From positions 31,287,109-31,351,108 of the forward strand of contig NC_080702.1 of assembly GCF_030445035.2 (NCBI RefSeq): a stretch of 64,000 nucleotides of DNA. Reading direction: 5' to 3'. The stretch's first letter is position 1. The number at the start of each line of letters is the position of its first letter. The DNA is from Dasypus novemcinctus. Taxonomy: Eukaryota > Chordata > Mammalia > Cingulata > Dasypodidae. Shown one piece after another: positions 34,661 to 45,110 of this stretch. Made by a program: the position numbers and the translations under genes. The notes beneath the pieces are model-generated. The model saw only the letters and a list, made by a program, of their open reading frames with translations. It searched no databases and was not told the origin of the DNA.

Positions 34661-35650
34661 ACAGGGAAAAAAAAGTCACTTGCAAGGCCAAGGGGATATC
34701 GGATAGAATGAAAATGTTGCAAATCTATGTAATATATCACGAATGCATAATTTGCCCTGAAAGGAGGGGCCAAGTACAGAGGTGCTGTAAAAGCAATAGT
34801 GGATATGAATGAAACCTGTACAATGAAGTCAAAAAAATGTGCATAAATATTGTACTCTATCTAATAAAGTAGGGCTCTATACTATATGGATTAATAATTT
34901 TGATATTTCTAATCATGTAGACTGGAATAAAGAAATCCTTAGAGAGATGGTGGATGAGGGAATATTTTTCTCACTGTGAATGGGAGCTTACAGATAAGCA
35001 AGGGAAGGAGCCTAGAATGCTCTTTGTGATAGTGATTTAGAGTTAGACACAACAGTATCAACTCATGCTTAGGTGAATATAGGTAATGATGGCTGTATGA
35101 AGATATAATTTTAGACATTAATATGTAGAAGCTTATTACACATGCATATACATTCTCTGGAGAGAGTGCCTAGAGGCCACAGTAGCAGGAGCACAGATAT
35201 TGCCCAGATCTTGGAATTTAACACCATTCTCCAATAAATGTCTTCTTAGAGAAATATCTGACTCTAAGAAAGAAATATGCAAGAAACACACGGCACATCT
35301 TCTAGTATCAAAGAGGAAATAGTCACTAAAATAAACCACTCAATGACGGGGTTGTAGTAAAGAGAAACAGAGTGCAACTGAAAGAGCTCCCATGGCCAAA
35401 AGTGGAAAAAATTGAAAAAACAAAAGTAAGAATATTAGTATTGTGTCACACCCCAAAGTATGAAATAAATGTCATGATTCATCCTGAATTAACTAAATTA
35501 CTGATTAAGTAAGTAAGAAGAGACAAATCTCTCCTGCAGAAGAATTCAATAACTGATTTAGATTTTGTTCTCTCAATCCTATGGAACAAAAATCCTACTC
35601 CTGAAGAACTTCTCATGACTCTTCCTAAAGAGGATATAAGGAAAGGCTGA
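34661..35650. other. No gene recognised
   Basis: Unique-looking AT-rich sequence. Small frames have no recognisable domains. Confidence 0.35.
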
Positions 35651-35995
35651 GAAACAAAGAACGTTATACTGGGGGAACTTCAAAACCCTGTGATCAAGGT
35701 CAGCATGAACAATGATGAGTCGCATTGACAGGCTACAACCTGGATAGGATGTGTTGAAAATGACACTTTATCTCTGGTGCCTTCCTCCATAAAAGCGTAA
35801 ACCAAGCCTAATTATGAGAAGAACATCAGAAAATTGTAACTTCGAGAGACTTTAAAATATACCTCAATTCCAATCCTCACAAGTATCCAGGTTATCAAAA
35901 ACCAGGAGAGTCTGAGAAGCTGCCACACTCACGAAGGGACTAAGAAGTTATGAAAAATAAGGACAAGATGTTATTTTGGGTGGCAGATGTTAAAA
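35651..35995 (+). mobile_element. Ancient L1M-type 3' UTR fragment
   Basis: Contains, in order, blocks that recall the 3' UTR of old mammalian L1M/L1ME elements: CTTCAAAACCCTGTG, AAGGTCAGCATGAACA, GATGAGTCGCATTGACAG, and TGGATAGGATGTG. Identification is by memory of the family, and subfamily is not assigned. Confidence 0.5.
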
Positions 35996-36124
35996 ACAGG
36001 GGGAAAGGAGCGAGAGGTTCTTGGAAACTATCTCTAACATCCTTGCAATTTTTCTAACAATCTAAGACTGTTCTAATATATTAAATTTATTATTAGTGAA
36101 ATGTAAAAACCTAGGAATATTGAA

Positions 36125-36300
36125 GTCCAAGTTTCAATCCAGACACAATTACATGCCTTGTACAAGAATATCAAATTGCTCTGCTGTAAGTCTCAAATTT
36201 TTCATCCCTTGAATCAGAATTGTGTAGCTGTTTTCATAGAGTAATTTAAAGAATTAAGTAATGAATATATATCTGACATTGTGCCTAATATTAATTGCCA
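36125..36300 (+). mobile_element. Probable MIR SINE
   Basis: The order of blocks resembles MIR: a 'TTTCAATCC' start, a TTTTTCATCCCTTGAA segment in the position of the MIR core's TTTCCTCATCTGTAAAA, AAGAATTAAGTAATGAATAT, then CATTGTGCCTAATATTAAT, a decayed form of the CAGTGCCTGGCACATAGT segment. Heavily diverged, as expected for an element shared by all mammals. Confidence 0.55.
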
Positions 36301-36659
36301 AAATTTTATACATTATGAATCAACCACACACAAATTCATGCTTCACATGTCCATCCTCACGTTCCCAGTGCTGAGTCCATCTCTCATCATCAACGTGGGG
36401 TTTTAACAAGAGCAATACTCAAATAGGCCCAGAGTGACCTTCCCTCAGGGCAAGCTTTTTCATGATCACCTTCTATAAACCAGCACTGACTCTCCAATAA
36501 CGCCAAAATAAATATGCATATTGTGTAAAAAATACAAGGTTCTCTGTTATCTGCCTGCTGCCAACCCAAACAATCTCATTTTCCACTTTTCAAATCCCTG
36601 CCCCTCACTGTTGATCAGATATTAAGAACAATTTTTAAAACTTCACTACACCCTATGGT

Positions 36660-37010
36660 TATATTGATTGCAAATTTCTGTCCCTTTCATCTCTTCTATG
36701 TGTGCTTCTACCCTTTTTTCTTCCAGAAATTATCCAAATCTTCTTTCAAGTCTCATTACTGTTAAAAATTTCCTTGTGACATCTTCACTGACATCCACAG
36801 GATGAGTCTATAATTTCTGATTCACTTCACCATGATTCCAGAGACACTTTAGGGTATTGGACATACTCATTTCTATGTCTATTATCCCATTTGGCTGTAA
36901 TCCCCATAATATGAAGAACAGAGTCTTATTTATTTATTCCCCAAATAAAATCTACAGCTCATCATGAAGTAATTGATGACCAAACACTTACTGAATGACC
37001 AAAAGTAAAA
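36660..37010 (+). mobile_element. Probable L2 3' end
   Basis: Resembles the L2 LINE 3' region. TGTGACATCTTCACTGACATCC stands for the family's GTCACCTCC...TTCCCTGACC block. It is followed by GGCTGTAATCCCCATAATATGAAGAACAGAGTCTT and a diverged ACTTACTGAATGA ending. An A run follows at 37,007-37,021. Diverged, ancient insertion. Confidence 0.55.
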
Positions 37011-37930
37011 AAAAAAAAAAGAATAAATGTGGTTAAACAGATACTTTCAATAATTATAGAGAAAGAAGAATGAGTAAAATAAGGAAAAATGTCACTGAGA
37101 CAGGGAAGAGCCAAGAGAGATAGACCAAAAGAGACAGACTGGAAAAAATATATATTTGAGTGTATTTGCTATCTATTTCTACTCAGGCTTTTTAATAAGA
37201 CCAGACTTCTTATTTTAAGTTTTCTCTATGGTCAAAACCTGTTGATATCCTTAATGCTTCTACCAATAAAAGGGGTACATGGAGCCAAAATATATTCCCT
37301 CAGTAACTGTGAAGCTTCTATAACTCACCCTAAATTATCAAGGCAGGGTCTAAGTTCACCAACGCAGATACTTCCTTGAATGAATGATGAAGCTGGAAGC
37401 TCTGTTCCCAGGAAGAAATGGGAGATGGAACAATTCATGAGGTATCTAGAAGATAAATTGTGTTTTCCCTTCACCAGAGCTTAATAAAGTAGATTTCATA
37501 TAGACTTTCTGAGCATTTAGGGATTCCATACCCATGAGTCACATTAATGAAGTGATCTTTGGTTCAATACTCCCTGAGATTTACTTCTCTGTATATAAGA
37601 AAGGAAAGCACAATGCAAACTTGTGCCAATTTTGTCTCTTGTGACAACCTTGGAGCTCCATGCTCAACTTTTATCCCTGTGGACACCTCCCTCCCAGGAG
37701 TAGGTCACCTCTCTTAAGGTGTATGTTTTTGTATTGCCAGGTATTGCTTTTGCTGATTCTGGAGAAAGACTCTGGATAAACGAAAATGCCTTATTTTCCC
37801 AGTCTTTCTCCTCTGGATTTGGCTGTCATGAATGGAGCCAGGTACTCTCAAGAGAATTTCCTCTTTTCTCATTGTTTCTCCTTTATCCTCATAGTTAGCA
37901 ATATCTATACAAATCCTACAAATATTTGGT
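37011..37930. other. No gene recognised
   Basis: Unique-looking sequence. Plus-strand frames at 37,089-37,379 and 37,786-37,983 have no recognisable domains or homologous copies in the window. Confidence 0.35.
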
Positions 37931-38045
37931 TTCTCAGTCATCCAACAGCTATTTATTCAGCAATACTGTGTGGTAAAACCTAAACTACTTTCTGGAAATG
38001 AAGAGAAGACAAAGTTACTGTGCTTCCTTGCAAATGGTTCACAAT
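37931..38045 (+). mobile_element. Possible L2/MIR-like remnant
   Basis: CCAACAGCTATTTATTCAGC followed by ACTGTGTGG and AAGACAAAGTTACTGTGCTTCC resembles the CAACAAATATTTATTGAGC...AAACAGAC...TCCCTGCCC order in L2-type 3' ends. Short and decayed. Confidence 0.35.
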
Positions 38046-38061
38046 TTTAAAAAAGCCAAGA

Positions 38062-40272
38062 GATGAGCACTCACACACTCCCAAGAAATCTGTCCCAACT
38101 GCACCTTGTGCAAGATGCCCCCCATCCATTACCCTAAACCAGTAACTCTTTCTTATAATATTGTCTAAAGAGTTTTCTCAACATTATAGTTTCAGCCACA
38201 TACCTGCCAATGCCCTTTGTTCACCTGCTTTTACCCAACACTCTCCCCAGTTCCATGGACAATCTGAACATTGTATTATATCAGTGTGTGGAGCCCATAA
38301 AATTAGCAGGAATATGTTGTACACCCATCCTGGGGAGGCCCCATCGATATTCTCAAATAGAGGGATGTTGTCTCTTGAGCGCTTGGGTGGTTCCCAATGG
38401 GGACAGAGAGAATAGTATGCCAAGCCCTAAACATTTTTGCAAGGGTCGATAAATCATGTACTTCAATCAGTGAAGTTTGACACTGTGTGCTCTGATGGGA
38501 AGGGGAGAGAGAGATAGAATAGATGGAAGAGCAGATAACTGGGGAGTAATTTAATTGTTCTGCATGATCATATAATGATGGATACAAGCCTAGTTAATTT
38601 TCACTAAAAATTTATGAAAGTATATGGTCTAAAATGTAAACCATATGTAAGCTACAGCACATGGTTGGTAGCTATTTTTCAATATTTGTGCATCAGCTGT
38701 AGCAAATGTAACATCCACGTGTAAAACATTTTTGGTGGGGAAGGAGGAAAATGGGGAAGATGTTTGTTATAAAGGAGACCCCTCTTTTCCGTATGTGACT
38801 TTACTATGTCCTAAAACTTCTTTGAAGACCTCGTAAAAAAAAGAGGCAAAACACTAAGGAAGAAATGAAAGAAATTGCCTTGTCACTGTATAAACAGGAC
38901 AACTATTACATTGAGGAAAGGAAAACATTTTTAAAAATTATAAAATTTTCATTATTAGAACTCCAATTGTTTTATTTTTTTAGTTTTTCTAAATTATTGT
39001 GCATCTTTTTTCTAATATTTAAACCAACCATTACTATTTCATTCTCCTACTAATTGAATTAGGCTATATTTTAGGCTTCATTTTTTTAAGAAGTTTTGGA
39101 TCATAGAGGGGTTCAACTATGGCAGGGAAGGAGCATTGGTGTGGGGTATTGTTGATGGGGATGGATGGGAGGGAGTTCACCTGGGCATACGTATAGGGTG
39201 TATAGATATGTTTGGATGTTCATTAGGTATTGACACAGTGGGTAGAGAAAAACATGACAAAAGAAGGAGTGCTGGGTTCCCATCCTGGGGAGTCTGCTAC
39301 ATTTCCCAATGAACAGGAACAATCCCCCAAGTACAAGAGCAAAGACAAGTGAAGAAGGATGGTCCAATGATAGGCTCTTGATACTGATGGCTATGCTTAT
39401 GAGTCTGTTGTGCTGAAATTTAAACTTTGCCTAGTATTGCTGGGTGCCTTAATATCACCTCCTGGGAGGTTCCATGTTGCTCAAATGTGGCCACTCTCTA
39501 CACAAAACTCAACATATGAATGGGTTACCTTCCCCCACAGCATGAGACATGACTCTAGGGATGAGCCTTCCTGGCACTGAGGGATTACTACAAAGCACCA
39601 GCTCTTGATGCAGCTGGGGAAAAAGCAGTTCATTGAACTAACCCAGGTCAACTAACAGGGAGGTGTGGATAAACAACCACCACAACAAGGAACCAAGATA
39701 GTCGACAGCTGTGGACATGAGAGTCCCATTCATCAGCCTTGAGTGATCAAAACTCCCACTCAATTGAGAGGTGGAGTGGGCATCGCCAGTCCAGGATCCT
39801 CAGGATGGAGAAATAAAATATGGATTAGAGTAGACTTACTGGTATTCTACTATAGAATTATTGTGACTCTAGCAATAGAATAAATTATATCATTGATGTG
39901 GAGGCAGTGATTACAGGTGTTACTGAAGGCAGGGAGAGGGAAAAGGAGGCATGATATGGGGGTATTCTGGGGACTTGGAGTTGTCCTGAATGATATTGCA
40001 GGGACAGCTGCAGGACATTATATATCCTGCCATAAACCTCTGAAGGGAGAGTGTGAAATACGATGCAACCTATAATCTATGCTGTGTAGCAGTGCTCAAA
40101 ATGTATTCATCTATTGCAAAGAATGTATATCACTAATGAAAAAAAGACATTTAATATTTCCTCCATTTAGTCTAGGTCTATTTTACGGGGTATATGTGAA
40201 TACCCATATTTTCTACGTGGCTTTTCTGTAACCTAAATCTTATTTGAAGATAAATTGGAAAAAATAAGACCC
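38062..40272 (+). mobile_element. L1 3' UTR with 5' inversion (twin priming)
   Basis: 38,062-38,284 is a minus-strand piece of the early L1 3' UTR. From 38,285 the plus-strand 3' UTR runs through its first L1-like 3'-end unit (to about 38,840), the middle region (38,840-39,640) and the terminal region (39,640-40,270). In L1 coordinates the inverted and direct parts are separated by only about 28 bases, as judged against L1-D near 53,110-53,150. This is the pattern of twin-primed reverse transcription with a small loss. Confidence 0.75.
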
Positions 40273-40974
40273 TGGGGAATATAAGGAAGACATTGTTATA
40301 TATAAAAGACAGCAAATCTTACAGTGATGAAAGACACAATGGCTAAAAAATATATTATTTCAATATTTTAAATTATTTTGTATTTTATTTATTTTTATAA
40401 CTACTATTTCATTTTAAAATTTTCTTTATTTTGTTGGCTTTGCTTTTGTAGAGGTTTTGGATCATAGAAGGTTCACAATTGTGGCAAGGGAAGTTAATAA
40501 CGGTGGGCTGTCAAGGATGGGGGATGTGTGTAAGGGTGCACATGGGACATACCTCTAAGTCATATGAATTTGTTCAAGTGTTCATGTGTTATCCTCTAGG
40601 TTGGTGGAGACTCACTTAATAACCAAAAGAACATTGAATTCCCATGCTGTGGAGTCCTGCTTCACTCTAATAGAACTTCAAGTATCCCTGGAATACACGG
40701 GTAGTGCCTAGTGAAGGAAGAACAATATAAGTCCAGGTCCCTTATATTGGTTGTACATATGAATCTTTTCTTGTAAAATTGAAACTTACCTAGTATTATA
40801 CACTGCCTTTGAGTTACCTCTTGTAAGCTTCCTTGTTGCTCAAATGTGGACTCTCTCTAAACAAAATCCAGCATATAAACTCTCTCACTCCTCCCTCCCC
40901 CCACCCATTCAGTATTGGACATGACTCCTGGGGGTGAGCCTCCCTGGCATGAAGGGATTATTACCAACCAAGTG
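40180..40974 (+). repeat. Second copy of the L1 3' UTR middle region
   Basis: After the terminal unit of the preceding L1 the sequence continues into another copy of the 3' UTR middle region, equivalent to 38,800-39,590. Shared blocks include TTTTGGATCATAGA, the AACCTCCTGG/TACCTCTTG-like block and TGCTCAAATGTGG. It stops near 40,974 without reaching the terminal unit or an A tail, and old L1 ORF2 sequence follows. Confidence 0.65.
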
Positions 40975-41716
40975 CCAAATAGTATTGGCATCTTAATAAT
41001 TTTAACTTTTCCTTTCAATGAACACAGGAGTTCTTATCATTTCCTTAGGCTTTTATTCTAAATTCTTGTGGCAGTGTTTTGTAGTTTTCAGTATATGTCA
41101 TTCAATGCTATAAATAAAATTATGTCTAGGTTAGATTCCTTTAGATATTATTGTGAATGAATTCTTTTTAATTTCCAGTTGGGAATATTCTTAGCTAGTG
41201 AATACAACACAACAGAATTTGTGTGTTAATCTCATACCTTCCATTTTGCTGGATTCATTTATGAGCTTTAGAAATTTTCTTGTAGAAGCTTTGTTATTTC
41301 CTATATAAATGATCTTATCATCACTAAATACAGATTGTTTTACTTATTCCTGTCTAATTTGGATGCATTTTTTAGGTTTATTGCATAATTTCTTTGAGAG
41401 GGACTTCTACCACAAGACTGCATAGAAATAGTGAAAGCAGGCAAGCTTGTCTTCTTTCAGTCCACCAAGGGAATTAACCTTTTTCAGCATCGAGTGTATT
41501 ATTAATACACACACACATATATGTATATCTATATGACTTTTATCATGCTGAGAAATATACCTTGTATTCTTATTTTTCTGAGTGTTTTCATCATGAAAAG
41601 GCATTGGATTTGTTAAATGCATTTTGTTCTGCAATAGAGATTTTCATGCAATTTCCCCCGTGATTACATTAGATGATCTATTGATTTGCCTATGTTGAAA
41701 ACACTTACATCCTGGT

Positions 41717-42656
41717 TGTGGAAGTTTGATATTATTTATGAATTCCAAAAGGAAATATAGATTATGTTTGTAAGCTGGTCTATTCCTCTGACTTGATAAC
41801 CTATTGATTTTCTTAGAATCAGCTGAGATGTCTAACTAAATTATGCTATGTTTAGGGTTTTGATCCAACCATGTCTTTAGATTGTGATTCAGCATTGCGT
41901 TGCAGCCCCCTTTGTCTGATAAAACAGACTCTCATTTGTAAGTAGACAAACAGAATAAGATATGTGGAATGAGGACTTGCTCCATAGGCATGGCCACAGG
42001 AAGAGAGATCAGGCTGATAGTCTATAAACAGAACAGCTAAGCCCAGAAAATGATGAGTCCCAGGAAGAGATATGAGCCTTATGCTAGCCAAAGCTAAGAT
42101 CTAAAGAAGCTGGGAACATGAAACCTTAATTGGAAGGATGAATGCTGAAACCTTGCAGACATTATCCACCATCTTGCATCGACATGTGGCAACAGAATTT
42201 GGGTGAAAAAATACCTCTTCTGATACGATGGGTTGGAATCTTTAGGGCTTTTTGACTGTAAGTCTTTATTTTTTAAAGATTTTTTCTCTCCCCTTTCCCT
42301 CCCCCGCCCCCCTCCCAGTTGTCGGCTCTCTGTGCCCATTCCCTGTGTGTTCTTTTGTGTCTGCTTTATATTCTTGTCAGCAGCACCCAGAATCTGTGTC
42401 TCTTTTTGATGCATCATCTTGCTGGTTCAGCTCTTCGTATGTGTGGCACCATTTCATAGCAGGCTGCGCACTCCTTGCATGCATTAGCACTGCGTGTGGG
42501 CTATCTCTTCACATGGGTCAGGAGGCCTGGGTTTGAAACTTGGACCACCCATTTGTTAGGCGGATGCCCTTATCATTTGGCCAAATCTGCTTTGACACTA
42601 AATAAATACCCTTTATAAAGGCTAATGAAGTTCTGGTAGTTTGCATCAGCAATACC
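41717..42656 (+). mobile_element. MaLR/ERVL-like LTR, SINE-interrupted
   Basis: Begins TGTGGAAGTTTGATATT. Its 3' end has CACTAAATAAATACC (polyadenylation signal AATAAA), then TTTATAAAGGC and CTGGTAGTTTGCATCAGCA, the layout of the R/U5 end of MaLR-type LTRs (AATAAA, then a 'TATAAG...GGTATTTTGT'-like block). A DAS-type SINE sits just before the signal. No clear 5-bp duplication was found, so class is inferred from layout. It interrupts an old L1 ORF2. Confidence 0.55.
42263..42593 (-). mobile_element. DAS-type tRNA-derived SINE
   Basis: On the minus strand it starts with a tRNA-like part: an A box around TGGCCAAATGATAAGG near 42,570 and a B-box-like GTTTCAAACCC at 42,539-42,529. A long body with GATGATGCATCAAAAAGAG follows, then a segment encoding the DAS-like GAGAGCCGACAACTGGGAGG and the A-rich tail at 42,263-42,290. 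Close to my memory of armadillo DAS SINEs (tRNA-Ala-derived), with some internal shortening. Younger than the LTR it interrupts. Confidence 0.75.
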
Positions 42657-42962
42657 ACTTGCTAATGGTGGTTAATTATTTTAACATTCTCTTGGACTTG
42701 ATCTGTAAATATTTTGTTAAGGGTTTTTGCATATATATTCATAAGAGAAATTGGTCCTTGATATTCTTTCCTTTTTTTAATCTTTATGTAGCTTTGGTAT
42801 CACAATAACTTTAGCCTCATTGAATGATTTAGGAAGTTATCCCTCATCTTCAATTTTGAAGATTTTGAGAAGTAATGGAACTAATTCTTCTTTGAATGTT
42901 TCTTAGAATTCACCTTTGATTTTGTCTGATCCTGAAGTACTCTTTTATTCTCTTTCTTTAAT

Positions 42963-44083
42963 TTTTTTAATGTTATATTCAAAACATATAAGAGGTTCCC
43001 ATATACCCTCCATCCCCCTCCCCCACTCCTCCCAAATCAGCAACCTCTTTCATCATCTTGGGATATGTATTACATTTGATGAATACATTTCCAAACACTG
43101 CTACACCACATGGATAATGGTTTACATTGCAGTTTACACTCTCTCCCAGTCCACCCATTGGGCCATGGCAGGACATACAATGTCCAGCATTACTACCCAG
43201 AACAGCTCCAAGTCCTGAAAATGCCCCCACATCATATCTCTTCTTCACCTTCTCTACCCTCAGTAGCTACCATGACCACTTTGTCCACACCAATACCACA
43301 ATTTCTTCTATTACTAATCACAAAATTTCCATAGTAGAATATCTGTAAGTGTACTCTAATCCATATTCTATTCCTTCATCCTGTGGACTCTGGGATTGCT
43401 ATATCCACTCCACCTCTTTATTGAAAGGGAGCTTGGATTCCGCAAGGATGATAGATGTAATTTTCCTTCTTGTAGTTGTAGGTACTCTTGGCTCCGTGGT
43501 ATGGTGTTTGACCTTCTTCACCTCCCTGTTAGCTTGCCAGGGAAAGTCCAATAAAGAAGAAGGTAGGAGCTGTAAGTCTGCTGAGGCTCAGGGCCTGGCT
43601 GAAACATGGATAGTCCAGAGATTATGGTCTTCTGAGTGTACGCCAGCCCCAGCAACAACCACAAGTCTGGGAAAAGTAACAGATGAGACATGTGTAGAAA
43701 GGTCACATCTGAATCCAACTGCATCACAGGAACACAAACTCCAAAGTAGGGCCAATTGACATGGCATTGAACTCCAGAGCCATTTGTCATGACCATAGAA
43801 CCTGTGGGTCTCTGTAGCCCTAAGGAGAACCAGTACCTGGGATCTTATCTACTGTCTCTGGGACCCTGCTGAGGCATGTGTAAGCAAGATCCCTCTGATG
43901 ACCTCCTCTTTTATTGGAGACTCGTAATCATATAAATTCATTTGTCCTTTCCATTTCCCCCTTTTATTCAAGGTCAAAAAGCATTTTTTCACATCTGATA
44001 GTACATGTAGGCTGTGATATTCTCCTGGTCTGAGTTTACCCTTTTATTCAAGGTCTTTTTCTAGCTGATCATCACTTTATTGG
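42963..44083 (-). mobile_element. 5'-truncated L1 3' UTR
   Basis: Minus-strand L1 3' UTR of about 1.1 kb with its A tail read as TTTAATTTTTTTAATG at the left edge, the terminal block, and upstream 3' UTR up to the TTTATTCAAGGTC region. It interrupts old ORF2 sequence and is absent from the paralogous locus at 6.88-7.59 kb, so it probably arrived after the duplication. Confidence 0.8.
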
Positions 44084-44590
44084 GCAGTTTTGAATACTGA
44101 CTGAATCTTCCTTTTTTTGTACGTTTGTGGACATCTATTTATTCTTGTCTCAATTTCGGTAAGTTGTGTGTTTCTAGGAAATTTGTCCATTTCTTAGAGA
44201 TTATCTAGATTGTTGGCATACAGATATTCATAGTATTCACTCACAATTGCTCTACTATCTGCAAAATCTAGCAATGTCCCCAAATTCATTTTATACCTTA
44301 ATAATTTACATGCTCTCATTTTTCTTTTCTAATGTAACTGAACCTTTGCAATTTTATCATCTTTTCCAAGAACTTTTAGTTTCACTGTATCTACTAATTG
44401 TTTGTGTGTATTCTATTTAATTTCTCTTCACTTAAATGTTTTCTATTTCCTTCATTCCACTAGCTTTAAGTTCAGTTTTTCCTACTTTTTATAGTTCCCC
44501 TAATCTGTAGATAGGCTATTGATTGTGATCTTTCTTATTTTTTATAATTACTCATACATATTAATTTCCCTTCATCTTTTAAATTCCTCC

Positions 44591-45110
44591 CTAATCTAAC
44601 CTTATGTAAAGAATTAATTTAGCCACAAAATAAAACATAATAGGGACCTTGCAGTTTATAGGAGTTCAAATACCAGCTGTAGTTTTGGCAAAGTGTCAAT
44701 GCTGAAGAACTTGAAAATCTATAATAGTGAAGTGGGTCATATGAAGATGAAGTCCACACTTCTCTTAATCAAAAACTGTGAAATCTACAATCAGATGAGT
44801 AAAAATCAGAGTCTTATCCTGTTGTTTGATGAATAACATAATAAAATGAATTTGAAACTTGGTCAAAGAATGTGAGGTGAATAAAAGAAATAACCAGATC
44901 ACTTTTTTTTCCCTCAAATTTGGGCACAAGCACTAAGCAATTACTAATCTGAAAATGCCACTCTGTTTTCCAATCAAAGGAATGGCTATGAAGTCAGGTG
45001 ATTAATGAAACATTAGCCTTTTAATAGCTCATAGAATATGCAATAGGTCTATATAAAAACACTGAATTTTTTTTCTAATAACTGGGATTAACATGTGAGT
45101 TAAACACTTG
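44591..45110. repeat. Paralogous non-L1 blocks
   Basis: 44,591-44,800 matches 7,600-7,860, and 44,880-45,100 matches 28,440-28,715. Neither looks like a common repeat family. Together with the shared L1 junction at the left this suggests duplicated intergenic DNA of an olfactory-receptor cluster. No gene is visible here. L1-A begins next. Confidence 0.5.

Larger units (their letters stand above)
40975..44590 (-). mobile_element. Old L1 ORF2, interrupted by LTR and L1
   Basis: Minus-strand ORF2 pieces in correct order: 40,975-41,716, 42,657-42,962 and 44,084-44,590. The parts correspond to 54.9-55.65, 55.68-55.95 and 56.0-56.5 kb of L1-D. The gaps hold a MaLR-like LTR (with a SINE in it) and a young L1 3' end. 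No frame is open. Confidence 0.7.

Noticed and set aside
42094..42417. 107-codon minus-strand frame with a basic, Gly-rich stretch
   Set aside because: It lies across a MaLR-like LTR and a DAS-type SINE, and the basic part is the SINE body.
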